NCBI GenBank assembly: GCA_935421135.1
Contig: OW285197.1
Location: 14,203,223 to 14,267,222 of the forward strand
Length of the DNA stretch: 64,000 nt
Reading direction: 5' to 3'
Source of the DNA: Bugulina stolonifera
Lineage: Eukaryota; Bryozoa; Gymnolaemata; Cheilostomatida; Bugulidae
Shown: piece by piece, positions 14,041-29,200 of the stretch
Position numbering within the stretch: the first letter of the stretch is position 1
Layout of the letters: each line of letters begins with the position of its first letter
Made by a program: the position numbers and the translations under genes
The notes under the pieces: generated by a model
Database searches by the model: none
What the model saw: the letters and a program-made list of their open reading frames with translations, nothing else
What the model was told of the DNA's origin: nothing

Positions 14041-15048
14041 TGATGGTACATGTTAGCAAAGTCTCATCCTTCAAATTAAAAATAGTGATGTGATTATTTA
14101 CAGAAATTCATTCAAGTGCGTAAATTAAATAAATAAATCATAATTTTGAATGGAAGTAATAAACATAATTTATTAGTTAAATCCATACAGTAAAGTAAAC
14201 AACTGAAGGAATTGAGAATTGCTCATGGCAGTAGTATATAGTTTGTCTAGTGACAAGTAGAGTATTTTATTGTATTATAACTTACAGGCTTTCAGTGTTC
14301 CACTATAAATAAACAGTTTCCTACCCACAATTCCTGGGTTACATAACGAACAGAGATATCCACCCGGCTGATACTCATAGGTAATGTAATAATATCAAGT
14401 AAGTTAACTTGTCAGTGTCTCCAGGTATCTCTATGTTCACCATCAGTAAGTGGGCACATGTAGTATATTATGCAAAGTGTATAATTACATTGCATATAAT
14501 TCTATTATCTGTATAATATGGCTCAGGTCTGGACAAGTGCCCTTCTTTGTAATTCCATTACTTAAAATTTGAATAGTTTATATAATAAACATGCATGGAT
14601 TATTTTTGTCTTCTGCTGGCAGCGTTGCACTCTATGGGAATATTGGTCGCAAAGACAGTCAACTCGCTACGAGTTGATTTCAGGTATTTGCTGTATATAT
14701 GCAGCACTTTACTCTCGCCTCTATTAATCTGAGTGAAACAGTATAATAGTGAGCAGTGTGGAGTAGAGGGGAGGTACCCCCTCGTCCCTCCCTAGTGCTA
14801 AGCTGTAGAACCATCAGCTATGAATAGCTCAACCATCTGTAGTAATACTCTAGTGGAATAAAGCATCGCGTGTCGACATATAGGTTTAATATACGATTAG
14901 ATAACATGTATTGCTAATATAATCAGAATACTATACTTAGTGAGGTAGTCGTCTTGCTTTTATAGGAGACAAGTTAGCTAATTGTCTGCTTCTCTCTCAA
15001 ACTAAATTAGAATTTGGCATCTTGTAACAGTTTGAACCATAACTGTAC
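14041..15048. other. AT-rich sequence, no gene seen
   Basis: Nothing recognisable was found. Confidence 0.45.
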
Positions 15049-15140
15049 GATGCATTGCGTGTTTGCTTCCTTGCTGTCGATGCATTGCGTATTTGCTTTC
15101 TTGCTGTCGATGCATTGCGTATTTGCTTCCTTGCTGTCGA
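15049..15140. repeat. 30-bp tandem repeat, three copies
   Basis: Three copies of GATGCATTGCGTATTTGCTT followed by TCTTGCTGTC. The length is a multiple of three, which keeps frames open on both strands (15014-15313 on +, 15007-15201 on -). Neither protein is recognisable and both-strand openness suggests a repeat effect. Confidence 0.93.
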
Positions 15141-15620
15141 TGCAAAGAGAGAGGTCGCTAATAAATAAATTCACTAGTCTGATAGGAGCTCCCTTTGACA
15201 AGTTGGATAAGGTGGTTGTGGTGCATCACCATGTCTGTACAGAGTATGACCAGAGTTCTTATCCTTTAGTTCAAATCAGTAAAGCAGAAGGACTTATCTT
15301 ATGGCACCTATGAGTGAAATATGCTTACTCCATTGTTTTTGGTCTTCAACGCTAGAGAAGGTTTTGTTGGCCAATTTTTAGTACCTCAAACACATAAGGT
15401 CTAAAGAGAACAGATCAGGGTCTATAACTGATCTCTACAGTATTTGGTAGACTGCCAAGTCATTCGACAGCAGTTATTGATCAACCATTAGACATGTAAT
15501 ATTGTTCTTACTCTGGTGACAATAGAATAAACACTCTTCAGAATAACAATAATTATTATAACATTAAATCTATCACTTTACAGCCTGTCCAGCCATCTGT
15601 ACTGTATTGATTTAGATTAG
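15141..15620. other. AT-rich sequence, no gene seen
   Basis: Nothing recognisable. Confidence 0.45.
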
Positions 15621-15710
15621 TAGCTGCAGGTAGCTGCAGGTAGCTGCAGGTAGCTGCAGGTAGCTGCAGGTAGCTGCAGGTAGCTGCAGGTAGCTGCAGG
15701 TAGCTGTAGC
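15621..15710. repeat. 10-bp minisatellite, nine copies
   Basis: Eight perfect copies of TAGCTGCAGG plus one variant. Each unit contains the palindrome CTGCAG. Confidence 0.97.
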
Positions 15711-18700
15711 TAGATGATATAACTGCTGACACACTAATATAGTATTTACATGTATGGGATTCTATGTACTATTTAGTTTCTATATTTGTGCACCTCTGTA
15801 AAGCTAAGAGGTCATGTGCACCTAAATTAGTGTCATATAGCATCCTGGAGTATGATCCTATACTATACAGTATACCTATATGTTCTCAGCTGGCCTGTGT
15901 ACCAAGATTTGTAGAATTATGAAGAGGGGGGGGAGTGGGGTAACATATGAGGGAAAGATGACATGCTGGCAGCATATGCAATAGGACTACATGAATAGAT
16001 TCCAAAGCTAAAGTTTGACTAGACATGAATAATAGATATGCATAATTATACAAGTGTAAACTACATGTAGTTGTCATCGGTATGGGGTGTCACATACACA
16101 ACATGGTAAATCATGGACATGATGACCGCTGGTCAACATGTCTACGATGACCACAGTTCAGGAAATTAAGTTTCTGAACAATCAGCACATGGGAGGGTCT
16201 AGCGACTCCCGCAGCTCTACAATTATCTATAATAACTTTAATGCACACTTTGCATAATCAAATATGCACACACAGGAGAAGAAGGTAGATTTATGCTCAG
16301 AGCATAATATGGGTGTAGTAATAATTATTGTGTAAAGAATATTTTGTGTATGTTGTACCATGTGCTACAGGCAATGAACGAATGAATTGCAGAGAATATG
16401 ACACCTTAGAGTTATCAATCAAACATGGTATACATTCTCAACCACAACTCCTTATGATCTAAACCTTCCATAATGTTCTTTTAATGCTACCAACTTCCTT
16501 TTATATTCACATACAGGGAAGCTAGATTCAGGTATATAGGGCCTGTTCAGACAGGTAGGTTTGGGGTTGCAGAGAAGCAATATAGAAGTGCACTGAACCA
16601 ACTGGGCACCTTGCTATATTAACCCCAGTCCTTGCATAGCCTGTGAGCCTGTAAATTACAAAGTGCGGTGCTGTTGTTGGTTCTACGCACCAGAACATAA
16701 TGTAGCCTTAGAACCTTGCCATGTTAAGCCTTCCACTGAGGCCTTTAATAGTACACAGGTAGTTATTCACACCAAATCAGCCAGGAAATCCTGTCACCGT
16801 TTAACTCTAGCATAGAGGCTCACAGAAGCTGAGCAGTACTCAGCTTATGAATGAACTACACAAGCTATCATTGTAAGCTATAGCTGAACGCTGATAAACT
16901 TTCTGAAGGTCTAATTACTAGTCTATTGATGTTGGCACATTGGGACCATCCTCCTTATTAATCTCAATCAGTCTCAAAGGGCTGGTAAACAGACTATAGA
17001 CCCCCCAAATAGCCCACACCTGAACTATGGGCTGGGCTTGGCAGACTATGCCTAATTGCATCATAATTATTATGCACTGAATTATTCTATATTATATATC
17101 CAAGTTACTCAAGTGGAAATATTTGTTACAGTGGAGGGAATTCTGGTATATAATTATGTGAGTAAGCAATGTCTTATTTATGTCTTATCAACTTAATATT
17201 TTCAATTTTTGTAACAAGTAAGTAGAAATATGAAGAGAATGCATGGTAATGGATACATTGAGATATTATATTACCATGTGAAGTCATCCATTGTCATTTT
17301 ACTCAATATTTTAGGCTTATCAGGCTAAAGAAAAAAATCCCTCAAACCTTGATTTGGTAGGAGAACAAGATGCAATGGTCATAGCCTGTGTCCCAACATG
17401 AAATCCTTAGATTGTCATAAATTATTGTTGGTGCAAATGCCCATTGGAGGTATACAGCAAGTAAAGTGTAGGCTACATAAATAGAATATAATATTAGTTT
17501 TTTTAAATCATCATAATAAGTTGATATTGTCCAATACATCCTCTTGGCAGATCTGTAGCATTCCAAAACATCAGTTGGCAGGTCTGCATCATTATCTCAG
17601 CTATACAACATGACAATAGGTAAGTTTAGAAGAGATGGCCAGGCATTCACTTGGCATTGTTTGTTGTAGGAACTCACTAATAAATAGGCTGAGGACTATA
17701 AGCTCTACTGGGGAAGGTATTTGGTAGACTTTGGAGAGAAACTGTAATAATAAAACTTTCATTTCTCTTCTCAACCTCCGACCTAGCCTCTGGACTTGAG
17801 GTAAGTGGTATTACCGTTATTATTAAATGCTGCTCGTGTTTATCTGGCCATTCTCAGTATACAGTACAATCCATGCAAATGAAGTCTAAAAGTAAAGTGT
17901 GAGTTTTAACATTTTAGTGGCACAAACAGTCCAGTAAGATGTACCTGCGGTAAGATGTACCTGCATGTGGGTTTTTGCTCAGCCACGTTCAGCCCAAGTG
18001 GATGTAGTTAAAAAAGACAATGCTTTCTTGCCCTCATCAAAGTACAGTATTGAATATTTGGTGTCAATGGGAGAATCTTACTCCTAATCTGATCTAAACT
18101 AGAGAAGTAGTAATAGTCAGTGCAGTCTGCACCGACTACACTCCTTAGAGCTTCACTGAATTTCTAGCACCAGTTTAGTCTTTGTAAGAAAACAATTTTA
18201 AAAATAAATATTTTATCAAATTGTTTCACTAAACAGCTTTATCCTGCCTCATGAAAGGATAGTTTTAAAATATTTCTACTTAGCAATGTCATTAAAGTGT
18301 TAACACATATTTCAGTAATATTTAATGTCCCTTTGAAACCATCAAGTTCAAAGCTCAGCTGGGTGCCATCTATTGTAGTAATCTTGGACTTGTAACACCA
18401 TATCACACATTATAAAGACTTAAATATGTGAGCATGGCCATTAGCCAATACAAGTTGTGACCGTAAATAGCGGAGAACATTTTTGAGCTACAATCTTCTA
18501 AAATTGTTTTAAAAACGGTGACACCAATCTGTGGTTGAACCTCTGACCTACAGTGCAACCCCCTTCACTGTTTCAAAGAGGAGGGACTTACATACAATAT
18601 ATATAATAATATGCATGTTTGGCGTGTGTTACAAATTCATAAGTCAGTGTTCCTCTAGCGCTACCATCTGCTCACACCAGATAGGGCAGAGCATAGTACA

Positions 18701-20131
18701 GTCTGACGTGACAGGCACTAATAAACTGGGACAATACTTGGGTTGTGTTATCGACCATCTCGCTAGCAAATGTTTGGCTTTGTAGAAAGATTGTCGTGAC
18801 ATACTAGACAAAGATGTTGAGGTGATTGTACACTTTCATTGATGTTAACATATTCATGACACGTTGTTTACACTTCCGACTTCAAGTGACATACTTAACT
18901 CTCTTTGACCAACACTTAGCTCTACCCTATTTTCTGGGAAAAACTTCCAGCAATCATTAATGATTTCAAAAGATAATTTTTAATGAAACTCACTGTAGAT
19001 TATTGTTTCGTGGAATTAATTCGATGAACTGCCAGGCGCTAAAATAATTTTTCGATTAGAAGTATGAAAATATAGTCATTCAACCTCAGATAAAATCACA
19101 CATTATTTTACCCAGAGCGTTGTTAGGAAATAAAGGGTTGGTCTACAGCAATATGCATGTAGGAAATAAAGTGTTAATCAGCAGCAACACTACTACTAGT
19201 CATTTTCCCCTTATCCAATCAAATTTGTATTTTTAGACGTTCAGTTCTCTGTGGCCAGGAATAGTTTTTTACATAAATAATGAATCTTTCATGTTAGTAC
19301 TTTAATACAAATAATATATTACTTAAAAATTAACATGCAGTTATGATTTTAATGTAAGGTGCAGTGTACACTGTAATATTAGTCAGAGCTGTACATCTAG
19401 GGAGGGTAGGAATACATACAGTATAACATGAAGTAATTATAGCCTAGTCTCAGGTCCTGCAAACACTACGCTGGTATCTGTATGACATAAACATACCCGG
19501 AGTAAATACACCTTTATATACATGATAATACAGTATTATTATTATTATTAATATATTGATATTAGGATGTTTGCTTTCTCACTGATGTGAGTTAATTATA
19601 TGCATATCTCAGGTTAGCATAGATGCATATAGGTACCTTATCTAAAGTAAAGAAATATTCCAGTGTTATCAGTATGTGGTAGTTTTAAAGATATAATTAT
19701 GAGCACACAATATTGTCTATGAAGACTATAATAGAATGTAAGGGTTGTGTTGTGTAAGACATCCTACTGGCCTCTCTGTATGTAGTAGCTTCAGTGAGAG
19801 TCTACCTGGTGACATACATGCACATGTAATATTCTCAAATCTTAGCTTTTATTCTTCACACTTGTTACCCACTGGGTGACCAATGCTGTCCACTGATGAC
19901 CAGGCCAGGAACAGACGTTAGCCGCAGCATTCAACCATATCACACAAAGAGATTCGCCAAGCAGGACGAATAGTCGGTGGTCCTACCTACACTACACTAC
20001 CTAGGTAGTACCTACACAGTACACACTACCAGTGCTCTGTCTATATATTTATGTTTATATTATTTAGTGTATTGGAGATGAGGTGACAGTAGCTGGAATA
20101 CCTTCATATCGCCGACGTAACGCAATCAAAT
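15711..20131. other. Upstream region of the WAP/CCP gene, no other gene seen
   Basis: No coding exon is recognised. The last 100 bases should contain the promoter and 5' leader of the WAP/CCP gene; an AT-rich TATATATTTATG stretch lies at about 20042-20053. Short microsatellite-like ATT repeats occur near 19535. Confidence 0.45.
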
Positions 20132-20207
20132 ATGGAGTCTAAAGGATTGTTCTACCTCCTCATAGTCTCGTACGTTGTCGGATATTACGCTCAGGACCTG
20201 AACAAAC
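20132..20207 (+). CDS. Exon 1: signal peptide of the WAP/CCP protein
   Basis: This exon encodes 25 residues starting MESKGLFYLLIVSYVVG, a typical signal peptide, and ends in phase 1 at a GTGAGT donor. The next certain exon is 7.9 kb away, so this assignment rests on phase match and the need for a secretion signal. Confidence 0.75.
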
Positions 20208-23200
20208 GTGAGTCACCTACACTGCAGCTCATCTAGATACATGTAGGCCCACAACTCATTTATCGAGTAAGCAAGTGTTATGCTAGTAAAACTGAATAGA
20301 ACAAGGCAGTCAATACCTCAAATTAGCCTGAGAAGAGGTTCCTTTTCATGTATTATGGGATGAAAGGGAAGTGTTTGTGGGTGTGGCTAATTATTGGTGA
20401 GAAGATGATTGACATTAAGGTGCGTTTACACTACACCAACTCCAACACCAACTCCGTCACCAACTCCAACCTCCAACACCAACACCGGCTCCCAACTATG
20501 TGTTTACACTATACCAACTAGTTGTTGACCACATAATCAATTAATTGCCAGTACCCACATCAGCAAGCATGCTTGTACAAGTGTACCTGTACTAGGGTTA
20601 TAGCAAATAAGCAAAAATCTTTGGATTTATCATCTACATGTATGATCAACAGCTAATCCTAGATTTGTGAAATGGCTGGTAGTTATAACCTTAGCTATTG
20701 GAAATTATACATGTACTTCAAATTAAAGTTTTGTAAGTATCACTTTGAATAGCTAGTGCTAGGAAAGGTTTTTCCCATAATAAAGCTTTAGGTTTATCAT
20801 CAATAATCCAGAGCCAATCCTAGATTTGCAAAACAGATGCTAGCTATAATTAAAACACTGAGTTCTGATTGGTCAATACCCTCCGACTTGTCGGAGTAAC
20901 CCAGCACTGTTGGGTTGCTCCAACACCGTCTCCGACAATAGGGATCTCCAACACCGACACCGACTTTTGTGTTTACACTACACCAACTTTGCCGGAGTTG
21001 GGCAGAAAAAACGGAGTTGGTGTCGGAGTTGGTGTAGTGTAAATGCAGCTTTAGTTACCAATGATTGCATGTATCACCTTATTAGTACTACTCAACATAA
21101 GCAATCCCATAATGCACCAGCAGCCAAGTTATGCACCTGTGAAACAATTGATTGATTATAAGAAAGTCAGCGATTAGAATCAATAAATACATCATCAGAC
21201 CAACTACAGTACCCACAGCCAGCTGAATGTACCATGACAAAATCCAAACTAGGCCTTCCCTCAAATTTAACCCACATGTACTTTTACCATCTTGTCCCGC
21301 AAATACATTGTAAGGATATCAATCTAAGTACTATTATAATATACAGTGTAAGTACATACAGAGTAAGTACTATTATATACAGTGTAAGTACATGCAGAGT
21401 AAGTACCAATAAATACATTGTACAGTGTAAGTACATACAGAGTAAGTACTATTATATACAGTGTAAGTACATGCAGAGTAAGTACCAATAAATACATTGT
21501 ACAGTGTAAGTACATACAGAGTAAGTACTATTATATGCAGTGTAAGTACATGCAGAGTAAGTACCAATAAATACATTGTACAGTGTAAGTACATACAGAG
21601 TAAGTACTATTATATACAGTGTAAGTACATACAGAGTAAGTACTATTATATACAGTATAAGTACATACAGAGTAAGTACTATTATATACAGTGTAAGTAC
21701 ATGCAGAGTAAGTACCAATAAATACATTGTACAGTGCAAGTAAAATAAGTGGATACACAGAATTAAAATGCTTGAATTCACACTTAATCACGTCTTGGCT
21801 TTGACATGAGTATTAGAATATAGAATAGTAATGAACTTGAAATATACAAAAGATGAGCTTGTCTAAGGATTATTATACGCTGACACATCTCTATTCTGCT
21901 TGTAGATACACTCCATTATATTTACCTGTTCACCATAATTCAGTGTCAATCCTCTCTTATCTCTCAGTAGTAGCCCATTATAAACTAATAATCGACTATG
22001 ATAAACCTACTTATCACCCTAAAAGCAGGAGTTATTTACATAGTAAGAAAGTTGTTCTGCCAATACTGAAGCATTTTACTGCTATGAAAATTTAGTTTAG
22101 TCCAAATTCCTCAAGCTCCTAAATTACCTAAGCTCAGCTAGCCCCCCCCCCACCTAGGAACAACCCCCCACTCCAGGCACAGTAGTTTTCATAACTTAGT
22201 CACAAATCTACAAATTAAGCTCCTGCTCCCAGCTACATCGCCAACCAACTATATTATAACAATTACAAGGACTTGCTGCTATTTCAATAATTATCTCTCT
22301 ACCATATAATATAGCTGAATAGTTCTGTTCTGTTCAAACAAGTAGTCATGTGCAAAGTCATGTAGATTGAGTTGGAAATCATTAGTTGGAAATCATTTGA
22401 GAGTTTGTTAAACAGTATCTGCCCATGTTATTTTATTGAGTTTTGGTTTGGAGAAGTGATAATCCAGCTGTATGTAGTCAGGAATGTGTAATAGTGTAAT
22501 GAGACTCAGCCAGAAGTGTTTGCTTTACTGCCAAAGGTTCATTAATCATTCACTCAGTCAAAACTAACACAATAAGGATTTAAAGTCGTAAAAGTAAATT
22601 TGTTCTGGAGATTTAAGAAATCTAAAAGTTCATGTTTAGCTTTATTCATGGTTCACTAGTTAGTAGGTAATTTATTATACTTCCCAGTATACTGTCTATG
22701 CAAGCCTGCTGTATGATGTGCTGGGGCTATATTTGGTAGACCAAGGTCTGCCTTTAGCTCCAATAAAGTGATCACTTCTACAGCTTTCTCTGTACCAATG
22801 TTGAAGTTACTCAACAAGTTCCCAACTGATAAAAATTCGCTATTATTTATTGTAATTATTGTTCACGTAATTAATTTTGTTTGTTATATGAAAAAGATTC
22901 GTTTTTATGACCAGCACAATAAATATTCTGTGCGTATTTCTCTGCCATATGATATAGGTAAATATTCTGTGCGTATTTCTCTACCATATGACATAGGTAG
23001 GTATACAGTGTATGTTTTACACTATAATAACCACATGTTCCACGAACCGAACCGTGTATATCATTTCCTCTGACTGCTGTACTTGCTCCTTGTCCTCATC
23101 TATAACATTATCCTCAGTTGAACATTTATAACAACTCACAAGGTAATATTCATTGATCCTACCCTTTCTATATGCATGTACCTATTCACCAGCAACTAGA

Positions 23201-26200
23201 CAATACCAGGTACAATCCAATAAATACCACCAACAATACAAACTGATGATATTTAAGTGTGATTAATTGATTATATTCACATTTCACTCACTCTTAGCCA
23301 CTTGAAATGAACACTAATATCTTCTTATTCACCTTTTTCTTATCAATTATTCCAGTCCAGGTCACTCACTGCTAAGTGCTAGCTATGAATGTACTGGATG
23401 AATATGTCCCAGTTTATCTAGTTTTGGAAAGGATTAATTTCAACCTTTCAGGAAACGACGTAAGCCATCTTAGTAGCCTATAACATGTTATCACATAACA
23501 GTATCCACTTGTATCCACTAGTATCCACTAGTATCCACATTGGTGTTGAGCAATGTAGTAGCACTTTGAGTAAACTCTACCTTTACTCCTTTCTACAATC
23601 CATCTACACTTCTATATCTACATTTAGCTGTCTACAATCCATCTACACTTCTAATCTACGTTTAGCTGTCTACAATGTAACACAGAGTTTGGGATATAAT
23701 AGCCCATAACCATTTTGTCAGTATCTTAGCCTGAGATCTACATGTGTAATAAAATGACATTTCAGATGGAGACTACTCCAAATAGGTAATCTAACTGGAT
23801 AAACCGCTGGAATCTTGATTCTCTTTTTACACATCTAAAAGTAGTTACTCTGTGGAACTGTGAATTGTTTTATCCAAAAGATTAGAATAATTGATTCAGA
23901 AGCAAAGCATGCAGTCTCTACTCTATATTGAATCATCGAGTAAACTCAATTAACTGATTGTTCTACAGATTTGAGTTGTAGAGAGAGAATATTTAGACAG
24001 CTGGTAGTGTAACCAACAGTGATGGCGGTGCTATCAGATGTTCCAAAGATAAAACTCACTTTCTGGAAACTGTGATTCTGCTTAGTCACTGAGATCCAAA
24101 TTATAATTTAAAGTTAAATTAAAAAAATTGAATAAGCAACCACCCATTGCATATTTCAAAGCAAAGTTGAAACCAGTTGCCTTGTCTACTGATAACTCTT
24201 AACTCATATATAGGCCTACAATATGGTTAGTCTAGTTTTTATTACCAGTAGAAAAGGGAGATAACTCCAGAAAGCTGTCAGTTGTACATGATTGTATTAG
24301 ATAGCTCTAGCCACATATTACACATTATACATGTATATATGTATATGTATTATATAACACACACATTATACATTATATTATGTACAGTCATGTATATAAC
24401 ACACACATCATATATATTTTATATTATGTAGGCCTACATGTATTATATAACACGCACACACACACTCAGCCCTGAAGCTCCAGACTCATTTCCTGAGCTG
24501 AATTTCCACGTCTTTTTATCTTGATGATGTCACAAGTTCTATTTCAGGCTGCCACTCCTACTCGCTCAACGGTAGGCAGGAAATGAGATGCAGACGTGAT
24601 ATGGAAGCCAATGTGAGCTGCATTATTACCCGTTATCCGGGAGGCTATTTTAAAACATCGCAATTTAACAGTCGATTGAATTTATTTTACCCAAAAGGAC
24701 TATTACAATCTTTACACGCTGCTAAAATAGAGTCGGTCACTTTTGTACGATGATCTGAAGGTTTGGCCCTGCATTCTGTGTATTTACCACGCCTAGCTAG
24801 TTTTATTACGCATCAAAACCAATAAATCCAATTCCCTTTTGGGTAATATGTTTTCTCTGTTGATTGTGAATAAGCTATAATAATTACATGTACACGTATA
24901 TATAAACAGAAATAATGTACATGTAGCTGTAATACAATGTAACAATGTGGTGATTTCTCCGTTTCCATGGCCATGACGTAGAGAGTGCTGTGAACGTATA
25001 TATACTAAATATAAAGACAACATATCAATATAGATATATATAATGTATATACATATAAATATACTTGCACATTGCATTCAAAACCTATGATGCCTGCTCA
25101 GCACAAATATGGCACCCATCACCCTTACACATAGATGACATATCATGTATTATTATTGCTGCAGGTTATAGCTTAGTGCCCTTTGAGCAACTCTATCCCT
25201 GTCTTGCATGACGTACTGTCACATTCATATCACGATATACTTTATTTAGCTCACCATTGTAGTCTAAGAATACATTGTGTCATGCACATGTACATGTTGA
25301 AGGAGAAAATAACTATTATTATATATTTATATACAAGACAATGATCAGTTCGTCTAATACCCTTGAGAAGATGCAAAGTATGATATGGAAGTATAAAGAG
25401 AAATATTCCTGATGGTCATAACCATCAGCAGCATAAGAAATACATTTCAACCTGAGCTAACAGAGCATTAAAGTATTAAAGTTAATATAATTATTGATTT
25501 CATTAGTCTAAAGAGTGTTGACCAGAGAATTTGTACAACGGTTTAAATTGTGAATAACGCTGACAAAAATACACTCTGCAGTGTCTGTTTGAGGTGCCTG
25601 AAGGTTTTTGCCTTTACCTGATTAAATGTCTGGCGATGAGACAAGATTCACCTTACAACCACCTGTTCCACCTGTTACCCAGCAGGTGCTTGTACATACA
25701 CGGTATATGTAACATAAACAATCTGTCTCCATGGAAACTAGTAAACAGCAGGGGGGCATAATCAACTCCTACATAGAATAATAAGTACATAGATGTATGG
25801 TGATTTACTCGCTCAAAGGTCTCACATGCATGCTGGCCCTGAGTGATTCCAGACACTGTAATTGTTGGTTATCTACTTCACTTCCACCTGATGACCTCTG
25901 TGTATCATAACGTCATGCATTCCTTACAGAACCAAGCTGTACCCTCCCATATTTCATATGTATCTTCAATAATCTCATCATTACTCTCCACACTAAACTT
26001 AATAGCTATAAAACTGTGTGGTAAATTGTATGGTTACACAGTATTCAGTCTTTGCTTTCATCTTTTACTTTCACACTTTTATTTGTTCTATCTCCGACAG
26101 TAAAGGCAATGTGTGTGCGGAGAGCCTCACACGGCAAGAGGCTGGGTAAACGCTGTACTCAATTTAGCCTGAGTGATCAGCCAGCAGGTATGAGTCTTAT

Positions 26201-29200
26201 ATGGTTAATTACACACAGCTCTTCTCTTACCTGCATGGTGATTGCTCTGGGACTAGGTCTTACCTACGTGGTGATTGCTCTGGGACAGGCCTTACCTACG
26301 TGGTGATTGCTCTGGGACTAGGTGCTGCTCATTGCTGTTTAACACTGAAGTGCTGTCTCAGTGTATCTGTGTCTCTGCTCCTACATCCACATTAGACTTT
26401 GATATTAATCTAACATTATGCAGTGCCTACTATAGAAATAGTATGTCTACCTCCTATTGGCTGAAAAACTGAACTGAGACCCTGACCTACTTGTATTTGT
26501 GTTGACCTACTTTTATATGTGCTGGTTATGGTGTGTCCAGATGTTATAATATCTCCGTGGTGCTGGCATGTACTATATTATATGTTATATTATATGCTAT
26601 ACAATTAATACTATGTTAGGCCGGTGTGCTATACTATATGTTATATATACGTATGCTATACAATAATATAATAATGGTACCATATGCTACTCTATATTAT
26701 ATTATATATTATATTATGTTATATTATACTATATTATATTATATTATATTATATTAGATTATATTATATTATATTATATTATATTATATTATATTATATT
26801 ATATTGTATTATATGCTGTGTTTATATGATACTACAAATGCAGAAGTAACGGATGATTCATGGTACATTATGTCAGCATAATTGAAGTCTTAGCTAAAGG
26901 TCTGGGATCACATGCTTAGCTAAAGGTCTGGGATCATATGCTTAGCTAAAGGTCTGGGATCATATGCATTATTCTCATAACATCTAGTATTAATCTCAGT
27001 GCCTGATCTCTTCTATCATAATATTTGTTTTTCTGGAGGTAAACAGCAGGTTAAGTTACATCTGGGATCAACTCTATACAGTCTTATCTTTCTCTCTCTG
27101 ACACTAATAGAAACTAGATATTCTACAGGAAGATAACATAACTCCATATACTATTACAGTAACATATTGTGTTCACTCCATTGTACTAGTCTAATTCAAT
27201 AACTATCATGGTATATAAATGATGGCCTAAATCTAGTATAATACAACAGAAGTGTTGAAATTTCACTTTTGTTCACAGCATTTAAATTACTTTATCATAC
27301 AGTAGATCAAGAAATCATTTGTATGTAAGTATATGGTGACTAGCATACAATTGATGGAGGTCATGGGGGTGATTAGTAGACGCCCTGCAGTCATATTATA
27401 TTATATATACATTGCACAGTGGTCATACACATTGTGATATAAACCATGTTTTAAGATATAGCACATGTACATGTATATGGTTGTATACCATAGTTGAACA
27501 GGTACATGTATACCATAGTTGAACAGGTACTTGTATACCATAGTTGAACAGGTACTTGTATACCATAGTTGAACAGGTACATGTATACCATAGTTGAACA
27601 GGTACATGTATACCATAGTTGAACAGGTACATGTATATTAATATTTGACATTGTTAGCATAGGAAATCCAACTAAAAATAATTTGAATTAATTTTGGATA
27701 GCAACAGTGATGTTGAGGGTACATAAACATATGGCCAGTAGAGACAACTTTCACCAACATGTCAACTTAGTTTATTGAAAAAAACACAAAATACATTTAA
27801 GATAACAGGTTGTTAGTGTGCAGGTGCTCACTGCTCAATGGTTTGGTGGTTCTGGTGCTGGGAAGCAGCTGAATGTGACCAACTAATGCATGTCTATACT
27901 GTTTACTGTTTACCAACTGATGTCTATTCTATACTGTTTACTGTTTACCAACTGATGTCTATTCTATACCTGTTTATTGTTTACTGTTTACCAACTGATG
28001 GCTAGAGCTTTATATCTAATTTCCTGATTTGCTCTGTGAATTCTATAGAATGAGTCACATCTTGTACGTGAGTATTTGAGAGTTGTCTGCCCATGATAGT
28101 CTGTAACATCTGTTTGTATTATTCAGTAGGAGAAGTAGCTGTTTGTCCCCGTAAGCAGCACCTCGTCGGCGGGAGAGTGTGCAAGAAGGAGTGCACCAAA
28201 GACTCAGACTGCAGAGGTTCCAGGAAACGATGTGTGTGTGATGATGTGTGTGGACTTACCTGCCTTAATCCGAGTATGTGCAGCCATCTTGCTCAGTCAT
28301 AGAACACTAACCTGCATGCTCATATTTCATAGTATTTCTGACTCCACACGGTTCATTTGTAGTTACATTCACATTGGGTTATTAATCTAGACCTGTGAGA
28401 CCGAGTAGTTCACCAACTGAACATGTATCTTACCCTTGAACTTTCACATTGATGTCGTATCATCACCAGCAATTGTATTTGATATAATATACCAGTATTT
28501 CATTACCCATGATAATAAGAATATAGTAATATTATAGACCTCACTGTCATGCTTGCAGGAGGGAAGTGTCCAAACCCTTCAATAGCCAACGGGAAAGCTA
28601 GAATTATTGGAAAGAAAAATAAACTCGGAGCAGTAACAAAATATTTCTGTAGCAGAGGCTATGAACTACAAGGGGTAGAAACAAGGGTGAGATAACTTCC
28701 AACAGTATTCTGTAACAGCTTGTATTTATTATTACCAGTGGTTATGTGTGTGCATATAATAAGGAGTTGTGTTATCGCTGAGAATTAAACTAGAAGTAAT
28801 GTTTAACTGTTACAGATATGTAACGGAGACAGACAGTGGTCCGGTACGGCTCCTAGATGCATTCCTACGAGAGCTCTGAGAGATCCGTCTGACTTGCCAC
28901 AGAATATGGAAGGAGAGAGCTCAGGGAAATCTCTCAACACACATGGTTAGTAAATCCAACAGCTACTACATACTAACTAGTAGATGTTATATATATTTTA
29001 CTATACAGTCAGTTGAAGGTCAATAGTAAAGTAAGAGTTGATAACTCCTATGAATATGTCCACTTAATAACTGCTATGGAGAGTAATGCTATGCTACTGC
29101 TATGGAATTAACCCTGTTATAGTGGTTATATAGTCATATACACATATATGATATACAAGATGTGTATATGACTGTATAGCATATTATGTATACAGTCATA

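Noticed and set aside
15007..15313. Opposed 99-aa and 64-aa frames
   Set aside because: Both depend on a 30-bp tandem repeat whose length is a multiple of three; no recognisable domain.
22768..23073. 101-aa frame with a hydrophobic segment
   Set aside because: It lies in intron 1 of the WAP/CCP gene, contains a 39-base direct repeat that is a multiple of three, and has no recognisable family.
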